64,000 nucleotides of DNA from Chitinophaga arvensicola (GCF_900110835.1 NZ_FOJG01000001.1:3007499-3071498); one strand, 5' to 3'. Positions 1 through 9,469 are shown, counted from the first letter of the stretch. Numbers and translations: made by a program. Notes: a model not told the origin generated them from the sequence alone.

Positions 1-550
1 CCCAGAAGTCGAGCAATACATATTTACCTTTGTAGTCCTTCAGCTGTACCGGGTTACCGAGGGTATCCGGGGAGGAGAATGCCGGTGCGGTAGCGCCCAG
101 GCGTACGGTCATAAAGCCGTCTATTGTTTTTTTCAGTTTGATGCCTTCTTCACTTTTCTGTACCGGTTTCTTCAATCCTTTAAACAGGCGCTCATAGATC
201 GTGATGTCATCAGGAATAGGGCCAATGGCATCTTTCAAAGCTTCCACACTCACGATATAATCGGGATGTTGTTGTATAAAAGTGATTTCCTGTTTCTTCC
301 TGATCAGTTTTAATCCGCGTACATCTTCCCGGTATTGTGCCAGCCCGATGGTATCATATTTTGCTTTGGCTTTTTGTGCGTCGTACCATGCCTGGTTACG
401 ATCGGCCACTTGCTGGTCAATGTCTTTCAGCGCGGTGGTCAGTTCCGCTTTTTGCCTGGAACGGATCAGTGTATCTGTCGGGCTGCTTTGCGCCAGGAGA
501 CTGCCTGTATACAAGGTGCAGGCCACTGCGAATAGTAAGGAGCTTTTCAT
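1..550 (-). CDS. TlpA/AhpC-TSA-like secreted thioredoxin-fold protein, C-terminus cut by window edge
   Basis: The first 183 codons are visible; the gene runs off the left edge of the window. The start is the ATG at 550, followed by a signal peptide (MKSSLLFAVACTLYTG, then SLLAQ). A charged helical stretch covers about residues 30-135, and a thioredoxin-fold entry begins near residue 153 (GATAPAFSSPDTLGNPV, then KGKYVLLDFW). That last motif normally sits just before the redox WCxxC, which lies outside the window, so catalytic cysteines cannot be confirmed. Many Bacteroidota relatives carry an N-terminal DUF4369 domain; there is too little sequence before the helical part here for one. It is the last visible gene of the minus-strand sigma/FecR/SusCD operon, 89 nt after the PKD-like lipoprotein gene. 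Family assignment is good; the redox role is inferred. Confidence 0.8.
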   Translation of the reverse strand, partial: MKSSLLFAVACTLYTGSLLAQSSPTDTLIRSRQKAELTTALKDIDQQVADRNQAWYDAQKAKAKYDTIGLAQYREDVRGLKLIRKKQEITFIQQHPDYIVSVEALKDAIGPIPDDITIYERLFKGLKKPVQKSEEGIKLKKTIDGFMTVRLGATAPAFSSPDTLGNPVQLKDYKGKYVLLDFW

Positions 551-639
551 GTTTGGTAGGTATTTATTTTTTGAAGAGACATGAGATCACCTGGCCACCG
601 GCTAAAGTGGCTTTGGGGTGATCTCATATCGGAAATAAT

Positions 640-2112
640 TTAGAAGACCCGGCTTCCCAGTCCTTGTTCTACGTAGGTCACATTGCTTACACGTCCATCG
701 CCTTCGAAATTCGGTTTGGTAAGTGCATCAATGGTACCGGTAGAGCTGATTTTATGCAGCCATATTTTATAGCGTCCGTTTGCATAGGAGGCGATGGCCA
801 GGTAGTCGGTGGTAACCGGTATGCCTGCTGTTGGCTGCGGATATTTGATATGCTGGATACAGGTAACTGTTTCTCCGGCAGGTAATGTTTCCTGTAATAT
901 TTCCTGGGTAGTAGCCACATCTGTCAGGTATATTTTGTTACCATTGGCATAGTAGATGTAATCCGCATCATAGTTACCACCTATGGCGCTGGCGTTCATC
1001 AGGCCATGCGTTGCGGGCAGGGTATCTTTGGCCATGATCAGGGGAGATGTAAACCCTGCGAGGTAACCATATTGTACGTTCAGTTTTACGAGTAATCCTT
1101 GTCCGCTTTGCATACGGAACAGGCCCAGTGCTATACTGCGCTGGCCGGCATATCCACTCAGCCAGAGCACACTGGCATTCATGTTTTTCAGGTCGTTTCC
1201 ATTGGAGCCTAAGGCGGCGAAACTACTGCCGTTGAAACAGAAAACAGATTTTGAGTTTTCATCGAAACCAATATCCATGGCTCCTACTGCAGCAATCGCC
1301 GATACTTTGTAGGTGGAGGGTAAATCAGTGAACAAGGCACCTTTCGTCATGGAGTATGCTTTGTTGTCATTGATCAACCCGATGTTGTTGGATGCCATGG
1401 ATTGAAATGCGTTCTGCAATTTCCGGGTGGCGGGTTTTGAAAAAAACATATCATCAAAGGAACGCACCATTTTGCCATTGTCGATCCGGTAAATAGCGGC
1501 ATCTTTTTCGGAAAGAACCGTGAGCGTATTAAACAGATCGGTAGAGGTGATCGTCATTTTGAAAGAAGGCGTGAAGATGGCTTTTACCGCGTTTCCATCC
1601 AGATTTTTACCGCCGTTATTAAAGCTGATCCAGTTATCGATGCGTCCATCTTTATAAATAAAGTCAAAGTCTGTTTTACCTGCGTTGTCTTTCAGCAGGT
1701 ACCAGCCGTTCATGTTAACGGTAGCTACAAACAGGTTCAGATTAATGAGTTTTATTACCCCGGTTTTTTTGTCTTTTACATTAAATACCAGGTAGTACGA
1801 GCCAGGAGCGAGTACCACGGGGTAGTTCAGAATTTTTGCGTTACTCAGCGTATCCGCCTTTGGAAGATTGCCCTGTACGAAGTTGGTAGAATAAGCGGTC
1901 CAGTAAAAGTCATAGTTACTTTCATTCTCTACCACCGGATTCATTTTTAAGGTATCCCGGCGGGTGAATATCGTGACGCTATCCTTTAATCCGCTTACCA
2001 CTACCGGAGGAAGCGGATGATCGGCGTAGGTGCTGTTGTCTTTTTTGCAACTCATGGCCAGTGTCAACAGAAGGCCTGCCGCAATAATATATAACTGTTT
2101 CATGTTGGTCAT
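640..2112 (-). CDS. PKD-like family surface lipoprotein
   Basis: This is a 490-residue lipoprotein with a type II signal peptide: a hydrophobic stretch after MKQLYI ending in the lipobox LAMSC, followed by KKD. The body resembles the PKD-like lipoproteins that Bacteroidota encode downstream of SusC/SusD and DUF4843 genes: an early Ig/PKD-like part (PLPPVVVSGLKDSVTIFTRR) followed by a long propeller-like region. Its biochemical role is unknown; surface exposure as part of the SusCD complex is an inference from context. The start at 2112 lies 13 nt after the stop of the upstream DUF4843 gene. An ATG three codons inside (MKQLYI) is equally plausible. Family assignment is fairly confident; function is not known. 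Confidence 0.75.
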   Translation of the reverse strand: MTNMKQLYIIAAGLLLTLAMSCKKDNSTYADHPLPPVVVSGLKDSVTIFTRRDTLKMNPVVENESNYDFYWTAYSTNFVQGNLPKADTLSNAKILNYPVVLAPGSYYLVFNVKDKKTGVIKLINLNLFVATVNMNGWYLLKDNAGKTDFDFIYKDGRIDNWISFNNGGKNLDGNAVKAIFTPSFKMTITSTDLFNTLTVLSEKDAAIYRIDNGKMVRSFDDMFFSKPATRKLQNAFQSMASNNIGLINDNKAYSMTKGALFTDLPSTYKVSAIAAVGAMDIGFDENSKSVFCFNGSSFAALGSNGNDLKNMNASVLWLSGYAGQRSIALGLFRMQSGQGLLVKLNVQYGYLAGFTSPLIMAKDTLPATHGLMNASAIGGNYDADYIYYANGNKIYLTDVATTQEILQETLPAGETVTCIQHIKYPQPTAGIPVTTDYLAIASYANGRYKIWLHKISSTGTIDALTKPNFEGDGRVSNVTYVEQGLGSRVF

Positions 2113-2125
2113 AATTGATAAATGA

Positions 2126-2959
2126 TCAGGGGAATGTTACCACAAGGGCGCCCGGAGCAGTTGTTTCACGTAAAGGTGCTTTTCCGCTGGCGATATTGGC
2201 CGGGTCAACGTTAAAATCCGCCAATGCCTGTTTCAGTACGGTGCGGTATTGTTGTGCCGCGCCAGAACTCAGTACTGCCTGGAACCATTCTTCGTCTATA
2301 TTCGCTTTTAATACATCCACCATAAACTGGTGTTTGCCGGTGCTGTATTTTCCAAAAAGCGAAAAGGCAGAAGCAGAGGTGTTGTCTACTCTCCAGGAGT
2401 AAAAACGTTCCAGCCGGTCTGAGAATACAAGCGTTTTTGCCCTGGCATTTACTTCACCAAGTCCGAACTGATCGTTGGCGACGAGTTGCACCCGTAAACG
2501 ATAGCTGTTGTTTTTCAGGCTGGTGTCGCGCAGCAATACTACCGGGATATTGGCAACGGCCTGGTGAGCTTTCACCACCATTAAAGACTGGATGGATTTA
2601 TCTTTCAGGTCCAGGTAATGTACGCCGGCAACCGCTTTAAAAGGTCGTTCCTTTATCAGGGTATCGGTGATCTGGTTGGTCACCGGGTCGCGAACGTAGG
2701 TGTAATCGTATTCCGGCACCTGTGTCAGTTCCACGGTACGGTCATGATCTGCTACATCGCCGATGGTATTCACCTGGATATAAATCGTATCCCGGGTAAT
2801 GGCAGGCGGTATGTACACAAAAGTGGCGCTCATGGTGGTGGTATCACTGAGCTGTACACGGGTAATATCGTTATATATCAGGAGATCCGCTTTTTTGCAA
2901 CCGGCCGCCAATACCAGCAAAACAGCGATCGCGTATATGAATGTTTTCATCGTTGTCAT
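2126..2959 (-). CDS. DUF4843 domain-containing lipoprotein
   Basis: This is a 277-residue lipoprotein. A short hydrophobic signal (TFIYAIAVLLVLAAGC) places the lipidated cysteine near residue 21. The rest matches the layout of DUF4843 proteins: DLLIYND, then a beta-rich domain with VYIPPAITRDTIYIQVNTIG, FKAVAGVHYLDL and LRVQLVANDQFGLGE. Its start codon overlaps the stop of the upstream susD by one base, so the two are very likely co-translated. DUF4843 proteins are found with SusC/SusD and PKD-like lipoproteins, exactly as here, and no enzymatic activity is known. Assembly with SusCD at the cell surface is an inference. Confidence 0.8.
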   Translation of the reverse strand: MTTMKTFIYAIAVLLVLAAGCKKADLLIYNDITRVQLSDTTTMSATFVYIPPAITRDTIYIQVNTIGDVADHDRTVELTQVPEYDYTYVRDPVTNQITDTLIKERPFKAVAGVHYLDLKDKSIQSLMVVKAHQAVANIPVVLLRDTSLKNNSYRLRVQLVANDQFGLGEVNARAKTLVFSDRLERFYSWRVDNTSASAFSLFGKYSTGKHQFMVDVLKANIDEEWFQAVLSSGAAQQYRTVLKQALADFNVDPANIASGKAPLRETTAPGALVVTFP

Positions 2960-4464
2960 TAGTTGTTATGGTAATTGATTTCACGATCGGGTTTCGGTAC
3001 AATGTATCTGCCAACAGATCCGGTGTAGTAGGTGGCTGTCCAGTTGGCTGGTAAGGCCACTACGTTAAATCTTTTGTAGGTAAAGAAGGTTTGTCCCTCT
3101 GCATAGAACTCACGTACATATTCCCGGATCATTTTATTCTTACGGTCTGTTTCCCAGTTATTGGCATTGAATCCATTTACGAAGGGTATCCCTTTCTGGG
3201 CGCAGTAGATCCGATAGTATCCTTCGGCGGCTTCTTTTGTGGTAGCGCATTCCGTGAGGATCAGGTACATTTCGCTGAGGCGCAGTAAGGGGACCTGTTG
3301 TATCGGTGCATTAGCCCGTTGAATGAATTTCTTATACATCACATAGCTGGTGTTACCGGCAGAAGTTTTATAAGCCCACATTTCTTTCCACCTGATATCG
3401 GACGTTCTTTCCGCTACGGGGAAGAGGTTATTCAGGTAATAGAATCCATCCTGAACGTTGAAATCATTCCGCACCAGGCTGCCCTGTTCACCAAAACTGC
3501 TGTTTGCGATGTTATCCAGGGTATAGATGCTTAATGCCATCAGGTGTTCGGGCGACATGGTATTATCTCCCGCTACACGGTCGCTCTCCCTGCCCAGGCG
3601 GAAAGTAGGCATACCTAAACGGTCTTTGGCATCAATCACCATCTGTGCATACTTCGAAGCATTGGCTTTGTTCGCCGTATTCAACGGCGCCAGCCACAGG
3701 TATACACGGGCTTTCAGCGCCAGTACTGCGTAGTAATTCATACGGATTTGCCGGTACAGGTAGTAATTGTCTACTACCGACGGAGTGGAAGAATTACTGC
3801 CCGGGTTCAGTTCTGCGATGGAGTATTTTGTGATAGGATCGGTATCCTTCAGCAAGGCTTCTGCGGCGTCCAGGTCTGCCAGTATGGCTTGTGTAAACTC
3901 CGCATAAGGTACCGGCAGAATGATATCGTGGGACACTTCTTTTACATAAGGCAATATGGCCGCTGTGCCGGGATTATCAGGCATCGGGCCATACAGCCGT
4001 ATGGCATCAAAATGAGAGAAAGCTCTTAGTGCCAGCGCTTCTCCTTTGATGAGCGCATAGTTATTGTCGGTGAAAACGGATTTATTAACGTCGATCTTCT
4101 CCAGGATGCTGTTCACATCTGCCACTACTTTATACATATCGGCATACGTGTTATCCAGCCATCCACGTGCGGTGGCGTCGGTATAAACGCCGTTGGCCAG
4201 GCCGGTGATACCGGTGTTGGTAGCTGATACCACGTCCCAGTTACGGGCCATATATTCGATATTGCTCCACATCATAGCGGCGCCATAGGTGTTGTTACTT
4301 TTCAGGTGAATGTAGGCACCTGTCAGCGCATCACGGAATCCTTTCTGGGTGCTGAACAGTTCATCTTTGGTGGTCTGGGCCTGCGGTTTCACATCCAGCC
4401 ATTTGTTGCATCCGGTGAAGGTGATGGCGCTCAAAGCGATAGTTGCGATTATGATCTTCTTCAT
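2959..4464 (-). CDS. RagB/SusD family nutrient-uptake outer-membrane lipoprotein
   Basis: This is a 501-residue SusD homologue. The signal peptide ends in lipobox TFTGC, followed by the family-typical NKWLDVKPQ. A helical TPR-like region follows (for example GEALALRAFSHFDAIRLYG), with RLSEMYLILTECA toward the C-terminus, both standard SusD landmarks. SusD proteins sit on the outer leaflet of the outer membrane as the lid on the SusC transporter and help capture substrate. It lies 12 nt downstream of the susC and overlaps the DUF4843 gene, so it belongs to the operon. Substrate is unknown; no glycan-degrading enzyme is encoded beside it. Confidence 0.93.
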   Translation of the reverse strand: MKKIIIATIALSAITFTGCNKWLDVKPQAQTTKDELFSTQKGFRDALTGAYIHLKSNNTYGAAMMWSNIEYMARNWDVVSATNTGITGLANGVYTDATARGWLDNTYADMYKVVADVNSILEKIDVNKSVFTDNNYALIKGEALALRAFSHFDAIRLYGPMPDNPGTAAILPYVKEVSHDIILPVPYAEFTQAILADLDAAEALLKDTDPITKYSIAELNPGSNSSTPSVVDNYYLYRQIRMNYYAVLALKARVYLWLAPLNTANKANASKYAQMVIDAKDRLGMPTFRLGRESDRVAGDNTMSPEHLMALSIYTLDNIANSSFGEQGSLVRNDFNVQDGFYYLNNLFPVAERTSDIRWKEMWAYKTSAGNTSYVMYKKFIQRANAPIQQVPLLRLSEMYLILTECATTKEAAEGYYRIYCAQKGIPFVNGFNANNWETDRKNKMIREYVREFYAEGQTFFTYKRFNVVALPANWTATYYTGSVGRYIVPKPDREINYHNN

Positions 4465-4476
4465 GTTGAGTTCAGA

Positions 4477-7400
4477 TTAAAAGGTGGCAAACACGTTGAT
4501 CGATACCTGCCGGGTGAACGGATAATCAAGGCCACGTTCCTGTTGAACGCTGGAGATGTAAAACAACTCCCCGGTGTTAGCACCTACTGTCAGCGATTTC
4601 ATGCCGATATGCGACAGCCAGGCCCTGTTGAGTACATCGTAGGAAATATTCACGTTCTGACAGGTGAGGGTAGATTCATTCTGCACAAAGCGGGAAGAAG
4701 GATAGATCCTGGAAGTTTCATTGATACCACGGAAGAAGCTTTTATCGCCGGGTTGTTTCCAGCGGTCATAAAACACCCGTTCATCCACATTGAAAAGACG
4801 GTCGGCATTTTCGATTTTGTCGATCAGCGTCTGGTTGTACAACTGCCCACCAAAGCGGAATCCGAAGGAAGCGTTCAATGCCAGCCCACCATAGCGGAAC
4901 AGGGTGCTGAAATTGCCACGGAATTTAGGTTGACCCAGGCCAACGGCTACACGGTCGGCCGAGTTCCAGGAATAGGTAACACCACCGTCTTTATTGAGGA
5001 ATAATTCCTTCCCGGTGCTGGGATCGATACCCAGTGAACGTACGGCATAGATAGTATTCTGGGAAGCGCCTTCGCGGATAATTTTATTGGGAGAGTTGCT
5101 GGATACCACCGTCGCCAGTTTTTCATTGGCGGCTTTCATCGCCTGTGATAACTGTACGATCTGATCCTGGTTATGGGCAATGTTACCGGTAACAGACCAG
5201 GTGATCCGGCGCGCATTATTGCGGATGAGCATTACGCTGGCCATCATTTCCCAACCGGTTTGTTCCAGTTTGCCGATGTTTTCCACATAGCTGGTAAAGC
5301 CATTGGCATAAGGCAGTTCGAGCGAAGAAAGCAGGTTGGATGTTTTTTCCTTGTACACATCGGCCTGTAAGATCAGGCGGCCGTGAAACAATTCAGATTC
5401 CATTCCCAGGTTATATTTACCGGTTTTCTGCCATTGCAGGTCCTTGTTCCCGAGAGATGTTTGCGTAGCGCCTAACCAGTTTTTATAACGGTCGTTGGTG
5501 ATATAGGTATAAGTGGCCAGTGGCTGATAGGCGGAAAACTGCTGGTTACCCGTAACCCCATAAGAGGCGCGCAGTTTCAGGCGATCTATAAAATGTAGGT
5601 TGTCTTTAACAAAGGATTCATAGTGCAGGTTCCATCCGGCGCCGGCAGACCAGAACGGAGCAAAACGTTTATTGGTGCCGAATTGGGACGCACCATCCAG
5701 GCGATAGGCCAGGTCTGCGAAGTAACGTTCATCATAAATATAGCTGAAGTTACCGACTACGCCTATCCTGCGGGTAGTAGCTTCGTTTCCGGAAGGGGAG
5801 CCACCAGCCTGGTATTGCAGCGCCATACCAATGAAGTTGATACTTTCATCCGGGAAACCTTCTGCCGCAAAGGAGTAGCTGCTGGTTTTATCTTCTGTTA
5901 CTTCTACAGAAGCACCGGCAGCAATACCATGTACGCCATTGAATACATTGGAATAGGTAGAAGTAAGATTGGCAGTATAGTTAAAGGCCTTTCCGCTGCC
6001 ATAGATATAGCTTCCTTTACGCAGCAGGTCTGCATCACTGTAGCCTGCAAAAGAAGAGTGGCTGGCAGGTTTGAAGTTGTCGGCCGTGCTGTTGTTGGTG
6101 GTTACACCCAGGCCGCCACGTAACAAAAGGTGATTCACTGGTGTCCATTCCAGCTGGAAGTTATTGGTGATCGCCGTATAAGCGTTGCGGTTAAAAGTAT
6201 TCAGGGTGGCGTCGTACATCGGGTTGGGATAAGGATTACCGCTGTATTTGCTGGTTTGTGTCCAGTAGTCCCAGTTGTAGGGAGTGAAGCTTTGTACAAT
6301 ATGGCCCTGCGCATCGTACGGGCTCCAGTATGGATTCAGCTTTACATAATCACCAAAGGAACCCCAGGGTGATTCGTTGGCTTTCATGCTGGAAATCCGG
6401 AGACTGTTACGGAAGTTCAGTTTACCGAGGCGATAGGAGAGGTCTATGGAACCATTGATGGTTTCACGGCCGGAGCCTTTCATCACGCCGTTGATCTTAT
6501 TATATTGTCCTTCCATCGAATAACGGAAGGCATTGTCGCCCCCTTCCAGACGGAGAGAATGGTTCTGGTCTATTTGTGTGCGCAACGGTTTGGCCATCCA
6601 GTCGGTATTTACGCCGCTTTCCACGAGATCCTTGATCTGGTTGTAGTACTGTTGCATGCCGATGTTCCGTTGTGCATCTTTCGTTGAACTCTGATAGTAT
6701 CCGGAAATGCGTTCCAGTTCCAGTTTATCCCTGGCATTGAGCAGGTGATAGCTGCTGAGATCGGGCATACTGAGATTTAGGCCACCTCTGTAGGTGAGTC
6801 TTAATTTCCCGCCTACTGGTTCTTTGGTAGTGATCACAATTACACCATTGGCGCCGCGTGAACCATACAATGCAGTGGCAGAGCCATCTTTCAGCAGGGT
6901 TACGGAGGCGATCTCATTATTGTTAAGGTCCATCATCCTTTGCAGGGTGGTAGGAAATCCGTCCAGGATAATGAGGGGGGTATTGAGGGCAGCAGAAGTT
7001 TTATCCTGCAGCTGGTCTATATTGGGAAGGTTGCGGGTACCCCGGAGTTGCAGATCCGGTAAATGGTTGGGATCCGAACCAAAGCTGTTGTCGGGCACAA
7101 TGTAGAAAGAGGGATCGATGTTCCCGATGGTCACAAAGATATTACGGCCCTGGAAGGCTTGCAGCTCTTTTGCGGTAATCACCTTGGCGGCGCCGGTATA
7201 GCTTTCTTTGGATTTGTTGAAGATACCTGTTACCACTACGTTGTTGATCGTGGAAATAGTAGCCGCCATGGAGATGTTTACTGTTTTAGTATCATTCTTA
7301 ATAAAAACAGTGGCAGGGCGGTATCCGATGTAGGTAATGATCAGTACATCGCCGGGTGCAGCGTCTATCTGAAAATGTCCGTTTGCATCGGAAGATACGC

Positions 7401-7977
7401 TCTTCTGTTTGCCCCGGATCAGGATAGTGGCGCCGGGCATGGGAGCGCCGCTGGCGCTATCGGTTACCCGGCCGGAAATGGCCTGGAAGGCGGCGGCTTG
7501 TCCTACCGTGAGGGTAAGTGGCGCTACCGGTTTGGGAGAAAGCACAATTGTTTTTGTGTTTTCTTTCATCTCCAGTTTGAACGGCTGGTCTTTCACTACC
7601 AGTTCCAGCAGGTCGTTCAACGGCATACTTTTTACTTCCAGGGAAACCGGTTTCGCATTGGCGAGGATGTCCTGGTTATAGAAAGTAACATAGCCGGTTT
7701 GTTGCCTGATGTCCTGGAGGATCTTTTTTACCGCTAAATTTTTGCCGGACAGCGTGACTGTTTGCGCTGTAACGGCTGCCTGCACCTGAATAAGTGCAGT
7801 GGTCAGTAGTACAATTGTCAGTTTCATTGCAAGCACAATTGATGCTGTGTGGCTACGACGGGTTCGCGTGTTGAACCGTACCATCGTAAACAGCGTTTTG
7901 GTTGATGCCCCTTGTGCCGGTCGCTGTTTTAAAGGCACAGCAATAACATACGGCTCGGGATAAGCTGTAAAATCCAT
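4477..7977 (-). CDS. SusC/RagA family TonB-linked outer-membrane protein with STN domain
   Basis: This 1166-residue TonB-dependent transporter has a long basic N-terminus before the hydrophobic segment MKLTIVLLTTALIQ. Next come an STN domain (about 70-130; LAVKKILQDIRQQTGY), a carboxypeptidase-D-like domain (about 165-245; ISGRVTDSASGAPMPGATI), a plug (about 250-390; NNEIASVTLLKDGSATALYG) and a 22-strand-type barrel to the C-terminus (VSINVFATF). The STN domain is the periplasmic signalling module that contacts FecR, and FecR and sigma genes lie directly upstream. The ATG at 7977 is kept because the ATCAACC element shared with two other susC genes lies 17 nt before it; internal methionines at MVRFNT and MKLTIV are alternatives. 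Substrate is unknown. Confidence 0.93.
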   Translation of the reverse strand: MDFTAYPEPYVIAVPLKQRPAQGASTKTLFTMVRFNTRTRRSHTASIVLAMKLTIVLLTTALIQVQAAVTAQTVTLSGKNLAVKKILQDIRQQTGYVTFYNQDILANAKPVSLEVKSMPLNDLLELVVKDQPFKLEMKENTKTIVLSPKPVAPLTLTVGQAAAFQAISGRVTDSASGAPMPGATILIRGKQKSVSSDANGHFQIDAAPGDVLIITYIGYRPATVFIKNDTKTVNISMAATISTINNVVVTGIFNKSKESYTGAAKVITAKELQAFQGRNIFVTIGNIDPSFYIVPDNSFGSDPNHLPDLQLRGTRNLPNIDQLQDKTSAALNTPLIILDGFPTTLQRMMDLNNNEIASVTLLKDGSATALYGSRGANGVIVITTKEPVGGKLRLTYRGGLNLSMPDLSSYHLLNARDKLELERISGYYQSSTKDAQRNIGMQQYYNQIKDLVESGVNTDWMAKPLRTQIDQNHSLRLEGGDNAFRYSMEGQYNKINGVMKGSGRETINGSIDLSYRLGKLNFRNSLRISSMKANESPWGSFGDYVKLNPYWSPYDAQGHIVQSFTPYNWDYWTQTSKYSGNPYPNPMYDATLNTFNRNAYTAITNNFQLEWTPVNHLLLRGGLGVTTNNSTADNFKPASHSSFAGYSDADLLRKGSYIYGSGKAFNYTANLTSTYSNVFNGVHGIAAGASVEVTEDKTSSYSFAAEGFPDESINFIGMALQYQAGGSPSGNEATTRRIGVVGNFSYIYDERYFADLAYRLDGASQFGTNKRFAPFWSAGAGWNLHYESFVKDNLHFIDRLKLRASYGVTGNQQFSAYQPLATYTYITNDRYKNWLGATQTSLGNKDLQWQKTGKYNLGMESELFHGRLILQADVYKEKTSNLLSSLELPYANGFTSYVENIGKLEQTGWEMMASVMLIRNNARRITWSVTGNIAHNQDQIVQLSQAMKAANEKLATVVSSNSPNKIIREGASQNTIYAVRSLGIDPSTGKELFLNKDGGVTYSWNSADRVAVGLGQPKFRGNFSTLFRYGGLALNASFGFRFGGQLYNQTLIDKIENADRLFNVDERVFYDRWKQPGDKSFFRGINETSRIYPSSRFVQNESTLTCQNVNISYDVLNRAWLSHIGMKSLTVGANTGELFYISSVQQERGLDYPFTRQVSINVFATF

Positions 7978-7994
7978 AACTTACGTTTGGTTTG

Positions 7995-8001
7995 GGTTGA
8001 T
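7995..8001 (-). promoter_or_regulatory. Conserved ATCAACC leader element of susC (locus 1)
   Basis: On the minus strand ATCAACC lies 17 nt before the ATG of the SusC-like gene. The same heptamer lies 11 nt before the susC ATG at 19787 and 15 nt before the one at 29523. It may be a ribosome-recruiting or RNA-target site. The shared position is seen directly; the function is an inference. Confidence 0.45.
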
Positions 8002-8091
8002 AAAATAAGTGGTTGTTCCTCGAACGAAAATTGTTTATTGGGTTCAGCCCGGCCATTCACCGGAGGTGTTGCAAGCGCCTTCGGTTTTTTT
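7996..8091 (+). ncRNA. Candidate antisense small RNA over the susC leader (locus 1)
   Basis: A plus-strand -7 box, TACGTTTG, lies at 7982-7989. A plus-oriented intrinsic terminator lies at 8059-8091: a 10-bp stem including two G-U pairs, a 7-nt loop, then seven T. Together they would define an RNA of about 95 nt, antisense to the leader between fecR and susC, since both genes run on the minus strand. The G-U pairs become A-C mismatches on the minus strand, so the terminator works only in the antisense direction. No clear -33 TTG is present at the usual spacing. Bacteroides polysaccharide-utilisation loci are known to carry cis-antisense RNAs (DonS type) at this place. The 5' end is estimated. 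Confidence 0.4.
8059..8091 (+). terminator. Intrinsic terminator, antisense to the fecR-susC operon
   Basis: The stem ACCGGAGGTG / CGCCTTCGGT surrounds a TTGCAAG loop and is followed by a run of seven T. It points along the plus strand, while every gene within 2 kb on either side points along the minus strand. No annotated plus-strand gene lies upstream for it to terminate, which is the main reason to suspect an antisense transcript. Confidence 0.6.
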
Positions 8092-8191
8092 ATGGGCTAT
8101 CCCCTTACGGCTGTCATGTCATCATGAATTATCTGGTTTTATCGACTTATATTTTGGCACAGTGAATAATAAGCGCTGTCGGATCGGGGCA

Positions 8192-9418
8192 TTATGGCAT
8201 GACAACCAATTTGCGGCCTTGTTCCAGCTTGAAATGCACATTTGATTCTTCCAGGATCTGTAAAACGTCCTGGAGTGTATTCTGTTTGTTGATCTCCCCA
8301 CCGAAACGGATAGGGGGTATACCTTTTGCGTAAGTTACTTCTATGTCGTACCAACGTTCCAGTTCTCTCATTACTTCCGGGAGACTGGCATCATCAAACT
8401 TGAACAGTCCATTTTTCCACGCCATTACCTGTTCAGGATCCGCTTCATGCGCGGGTTCCATTTTTTCTTTAGATGGCGTGATGCTCACCTGCTGGCCGGG
8501 TTTCAGCGTTTGCGATTGCTGGTACGCATGGAGGCGTACCACCCCTTCCAGCAAGGTGGTTTTTATCGTTGACTCGTTTTTATACGAGTTGATATTAAAG
8601 CTGGTGCCCAGTACTTCCACTTCTGTAGTATTTCCTACCGCTACTTTAAAGGGCATCGCGGCATTTTTTGCGATCTCGAAATAAGCTTCTCCTTCCAGTG
8701 TTACCCGGCGATCTTTCCCGGTAAAGGCAGTGGGGTACCGGAGCGCGCTGGCGGCATTGAGCCATACTTTGCTGCCATCAGGCAGTAATACCTTGAACTG
8801 GCGGCCCCTGGGCGTGCTGATCGTGTTATAGACCATTTCTTCCCCGGAACTGCTGATGGGACCATAGGCCAGCTGACCATTTTGTAAAGAAACCGGAACG
8901 CCCTGCTGATTGGCAATAACGCCATTTCCCATGCTGTCCAGTACTACCCTGGAACCATCTGCCAGTGTTAATACAGCGCCATCTCGCCCGGGGGCAATGG
9001 TTTCCGCAGATGATGCGTGTGCCAGTGATGGCTCCCGGTGTTGCCGGAGCGTCCAGAGATAAGCGCCGGTACCGAGTAAGAGCAGGCCGGCAGCAGCATA
9101 GCGTACAAAACGGCGTCTTAGAAAATGAACCCGTGTATGGATGGGAGGGGTGAGCTGATGTACCCGGTGCATGCCCAGTAATTTTTTCTCTTCCCGGTTC
9201 TTTTCAATGGCATACCATTTTTTCAGCATGTCCTGCACAGCGGCAGACATTTCCAACCGGTCCAGCAGCGCTTTGTTGTCGGAAGATCGTTCCTGCCACT
9301 CCTGCAACAACAGCAATTCCTCCGCTGAGAGCGGCTCTCCGGCCAGCAGTTTATGCAGCAGCGGAGCTACCGGATCCAGTAATGCCATGTTGATATCGTG
9401 AAAATCTTCCGAAGCCAT
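8192..9418 (-). CDS. FecR family anti-sigma factor
   Basis: This FecR-type inner-membrane protein has 408 residues from the ATG at 9418; a TTG five codons earlier is possible but unnecessary. It has a cytoplasmic helical N-terminus, one membrane segment at about 103-124 (YAAAGLLLLGTGAYLWTL), a periplasmic FecR domain (FKVLLPDGSKVWLNAASALR, then LEGEAYFEIAK) and a C-terminal DUF4974 domain (LERWYDIEVTYAKGIP, then LQDVLQILE). The N-terminus is expected to bind the sigma factor encoded upstream, and the periplasmic part to sense the STN domain of the downstream SusC. The 214-nt gap to susC is long for an operon and holds the antisense terminator. Confidence 0.92.
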   Translation of the reverse strand: MASEDFHDINMALLDPVAPLLHKLLAGEPLSAEELLLLQEWQERSSDNKALLDRLEMSAAVQDMLKKWYAIEKNREEKKLLGMHRVHQLTPPIHTRVHFLRRRFVRYAAAGLLLLGTGAYLWTLRQHREPSLAHASSAETIAPGRDGAVLTLADGSRVVLDSMGNGVIANQQGVPVSLQNGQLAYGPISSSGEEMVYNTISTPRGRQFKVLLPDGSKVWLNAASALRYPTAFTGKDRRVTLEGEAYFEIAKNAAMPFKVAVGNTTEVEVLGTSFNINSYKNESTIKTTLLEGVVRLHAYQQSQTLKPGQQVSITPSKEKMEPAHEADPEQVMAWKNGLFKFDDASLPEVMRELERWYDIEVTYAKGIPPIRFGGEINKQNTLQDVLQILEESNVHFKLEQGRKLVVMP

Positions 9419-9469
9419 GCAAGCTATTTTCAATAAAACAACTGAGGAAAAGGAAGCGTGACAGATTTC

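Noticed and set aside
7063..7737. 224-residue plus-strand ORF inside susC
   Set aside because: It is antisense to the conserved STN, carboxypeptidase-D-like and plug domains of the SusC-like gene.
8009..8245. 78-residue plus-strand ORF across the antisense RNA region
   Set aside because: It runs through the terminator and into antisense fecR with no coding features; a non-coding RNA explains the signals better.
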